Positions 5,945 to 6,725 of a DNA stretch of 6,725 bases are shown here, one piece after another (positions within the stretch are counted from its first letter, which is position 1; every line of letters starts with the position of its first letter). Under the pieces are notes generated by a model that saw only the letters and a list, made by a program, of their open reading frames with translations, made no database searches and had not been told where the DNA came from. Both the position numbers and the translations under genes were made by a program. This stretch comes from an uncultured Bacteroides sp. (GTDB taxonomy: Bacteria; Bacteroidota; Bacteroidia; Bacteroidales; Bacteroidaceae): NCBI GenBank assembly GCA_934716785.1, contig CAKUYM010000235.1, positions 1 to 6,725 on the forward strand. Reading direction: 5' to 3'.

Positions 5945-6725
5945 ATGAAAAAAAGATTAACGCTGCTATTGGGATGCCTTCTTATAGGCATTGGATCGAT
6001 AACGGCTCAGACACTGAAAATCACAGGTATTGTCCTTTCTGAGGATGATAAGCAACCTGTTGTGGGAGCTTCTATTATGGTAAAAGGGACCGAACTGGGA
6101 ACTATTACTGATGTTGATGGTCGTTTTACATTATTGAATGTGCCCAAAACGGCAAATCTTTTGCAGATTTCTTTTGTTGGAATGAAGACTGAATTGGTAC
6201 CCATAAAACCAGTGCTTAGAGTGCTTATGAAGTCAGATTCACAATTGGTGGACGAGGTTGTGATTGTGGGATACGGCTCTGCCAAAAAATTAGGTTCAGT
6301 CGTTGGTTCTGTGACAACCGTTAATAGTGAAAAGATAGCCAACAGACCGGTTGCTAATGCAGGCGATGCATTGCAAGGGCAAATTGCCGGGTTGCAAGTC
6401 TTTACTCCAAGTGGCGAACCCAGTGAAACAGTGGTAATGAGATTGCGCGGAGTCAGTTCTATCAATTCAAATACAGAACCTCTTTTTATATTGGACGGCT
6501 CGCCTATTTCATCCGGTGCATTTACTTCGCTGAATCCTAATGATATTGAAAGCATAACAGTATTGAAAGATGCTTCCTCTACTGCCATCTATGGTTCACG
6601 TGCTGCTAATGGAGTAGTGATAATGACCAGTAAGAAAGGAAAGATGGGGCAGAAAGCCAAAGTGACGGTCAGTGCTCAATATGGATGGTCAGAAATGACG
6701 GGTGATAATATTACCATGATGAATA
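5945..6725 (+). CDS. SusC/RagA-family TonB-linked outer membrane receptor, N-terminal part (cut by window edge)
   Basis: The first 260 codons of a protein that in this family runs to about 1000 residues. Residues 1-21 form a signal peptide (MKKR, a hydrophobic core, cleavage after ITA). A carboxypeptidase-regulatory-like beta domain follows (about 25-95: ITGIVLSEDDKQPVVGA, GTITDVDGRF). Next is the TonB box region LVDEVVIVGYG (101-111) and the plug domain (about 115-232), with ALQGQIAGLQV, RLRGVSSIN, PLFILDGSPI and the family-typical LKDASSTAIYGSRAANGVV (207-225). The barrel would begin near 236. SusC proteins import glycans or other ligands across the outer membrane with a SusD lipoprotein, usually the next gene. 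There is no STN domain before the regulatory-like domain, so it is not an anti-sigma-signalling type. The ligand is unknown. Expression is probably switched by the invertible promoter at 5576-5882. Confidence 0.96.
   Translation, partial: MKKRLTLLLGCLLIGIGSITAQTLKITGIVLSEDDKQPVVGASIMVKGTELGTITDVDGRFTLLNVPKTANLLQISFVGMKTELVPIKPVLRVLMKSDSQLVDEVVIVGYGSAKKLGSVVGSVTTVNSEKIANRPVANAGDALQGQIAGLQVFTPSGEPSETVVMRLRGVSSINSNTEPLFILDGSPISSGAFTSLNPNDIESITVLKDASSTAIYGSRAANGVVIMTSKKGKMGQKAKVTVSAQYGWSEMTGDNITMMN

Noticed and set aside
5945..5980. Possible lipobox (LLLGC, residues 7-11) in the receptor leader
   Set aside because: It falls too early in the hydrophobic core; SusC proteins are not lipoproteins and a normal cleavage site (ITA-Q) follows.
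6007..6588. 193-codon minus-strand open frame opposite the susC-like gene
   Set aside because: The plus strand encodes an unmistakable SusC plug domain with a signal peptide; the minus frame has a low-complexity Thr/Ser/Pro composition typical of a shadow.

Overview
The window looks like a chromosomal piece of a gut Bacteroides (or a close relative in the Bacteroidales). Three things point there. The promoters match the Bacteroides -7 consensus TAnnTTTG. The right end carries a SusC/RagA-type TonB-linked receptor. A group-B-like [FeFe] hydrogenase with its maturase and a groES-groEL pair sit close together. The species cannot be fixed from sequence alone.

Layout. Positions 1-1792 (minus strand) hold an [FeFe] hydrogenase followed by the 5' part of hydE, an H-cluster maturase; the two overlap by 20 bases and are probably co-transcribed. 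Positions 1793-1943 are a divergent promoter region. On the plus strand come a 54-residue single-pass membrane protein (1944-2108), a Nudix hydrolase (2191-2739), a 171-base control region, groES (2911-3183), groEL (3224-4861) and a strong intrinsic terminator (4887-4926). About 1 kb with no convincing gene follows (4927-5944), then the first 260 codons of a SusC-family receptor (5945 to the window edge).

The most interesting signal lies in that gene-poor stretch. Two 22-bp sites in inverted orientation, 20/22 identical (5576-5597 and 5861-5882), enclose 263 bp just upstream of the susC-like gene. Between them is a good Bacteroides promoter (TTG, 20-bp spacer, TACTTTTG) on the minus strand, pointing away from the receptor. 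I saw no equally good promoter facing it. This is the architecture of a phase-variable invertible promoter, captured here in the OFF orientation; inversion would put the promoter about 190 nt upstream of the receptor start codon.

A second point is the groESL control region. It has no CIRCE operator and no TAnnTTTG box, but has a sigma-54-like -24 element (TTGGCACG) with a partial -12 element, a 7-bp inverted repeat overlapping the -24, and tandem TTGTCAGT repeats upstream.

Functionally, the hydrogenase and HydE belong to fermentative hydrogen metabolism, GroES/GroEL to protein folding, and the receptor to outer-membrane uptake of an unknown ligand, probably with a SusD partner beyond the window.
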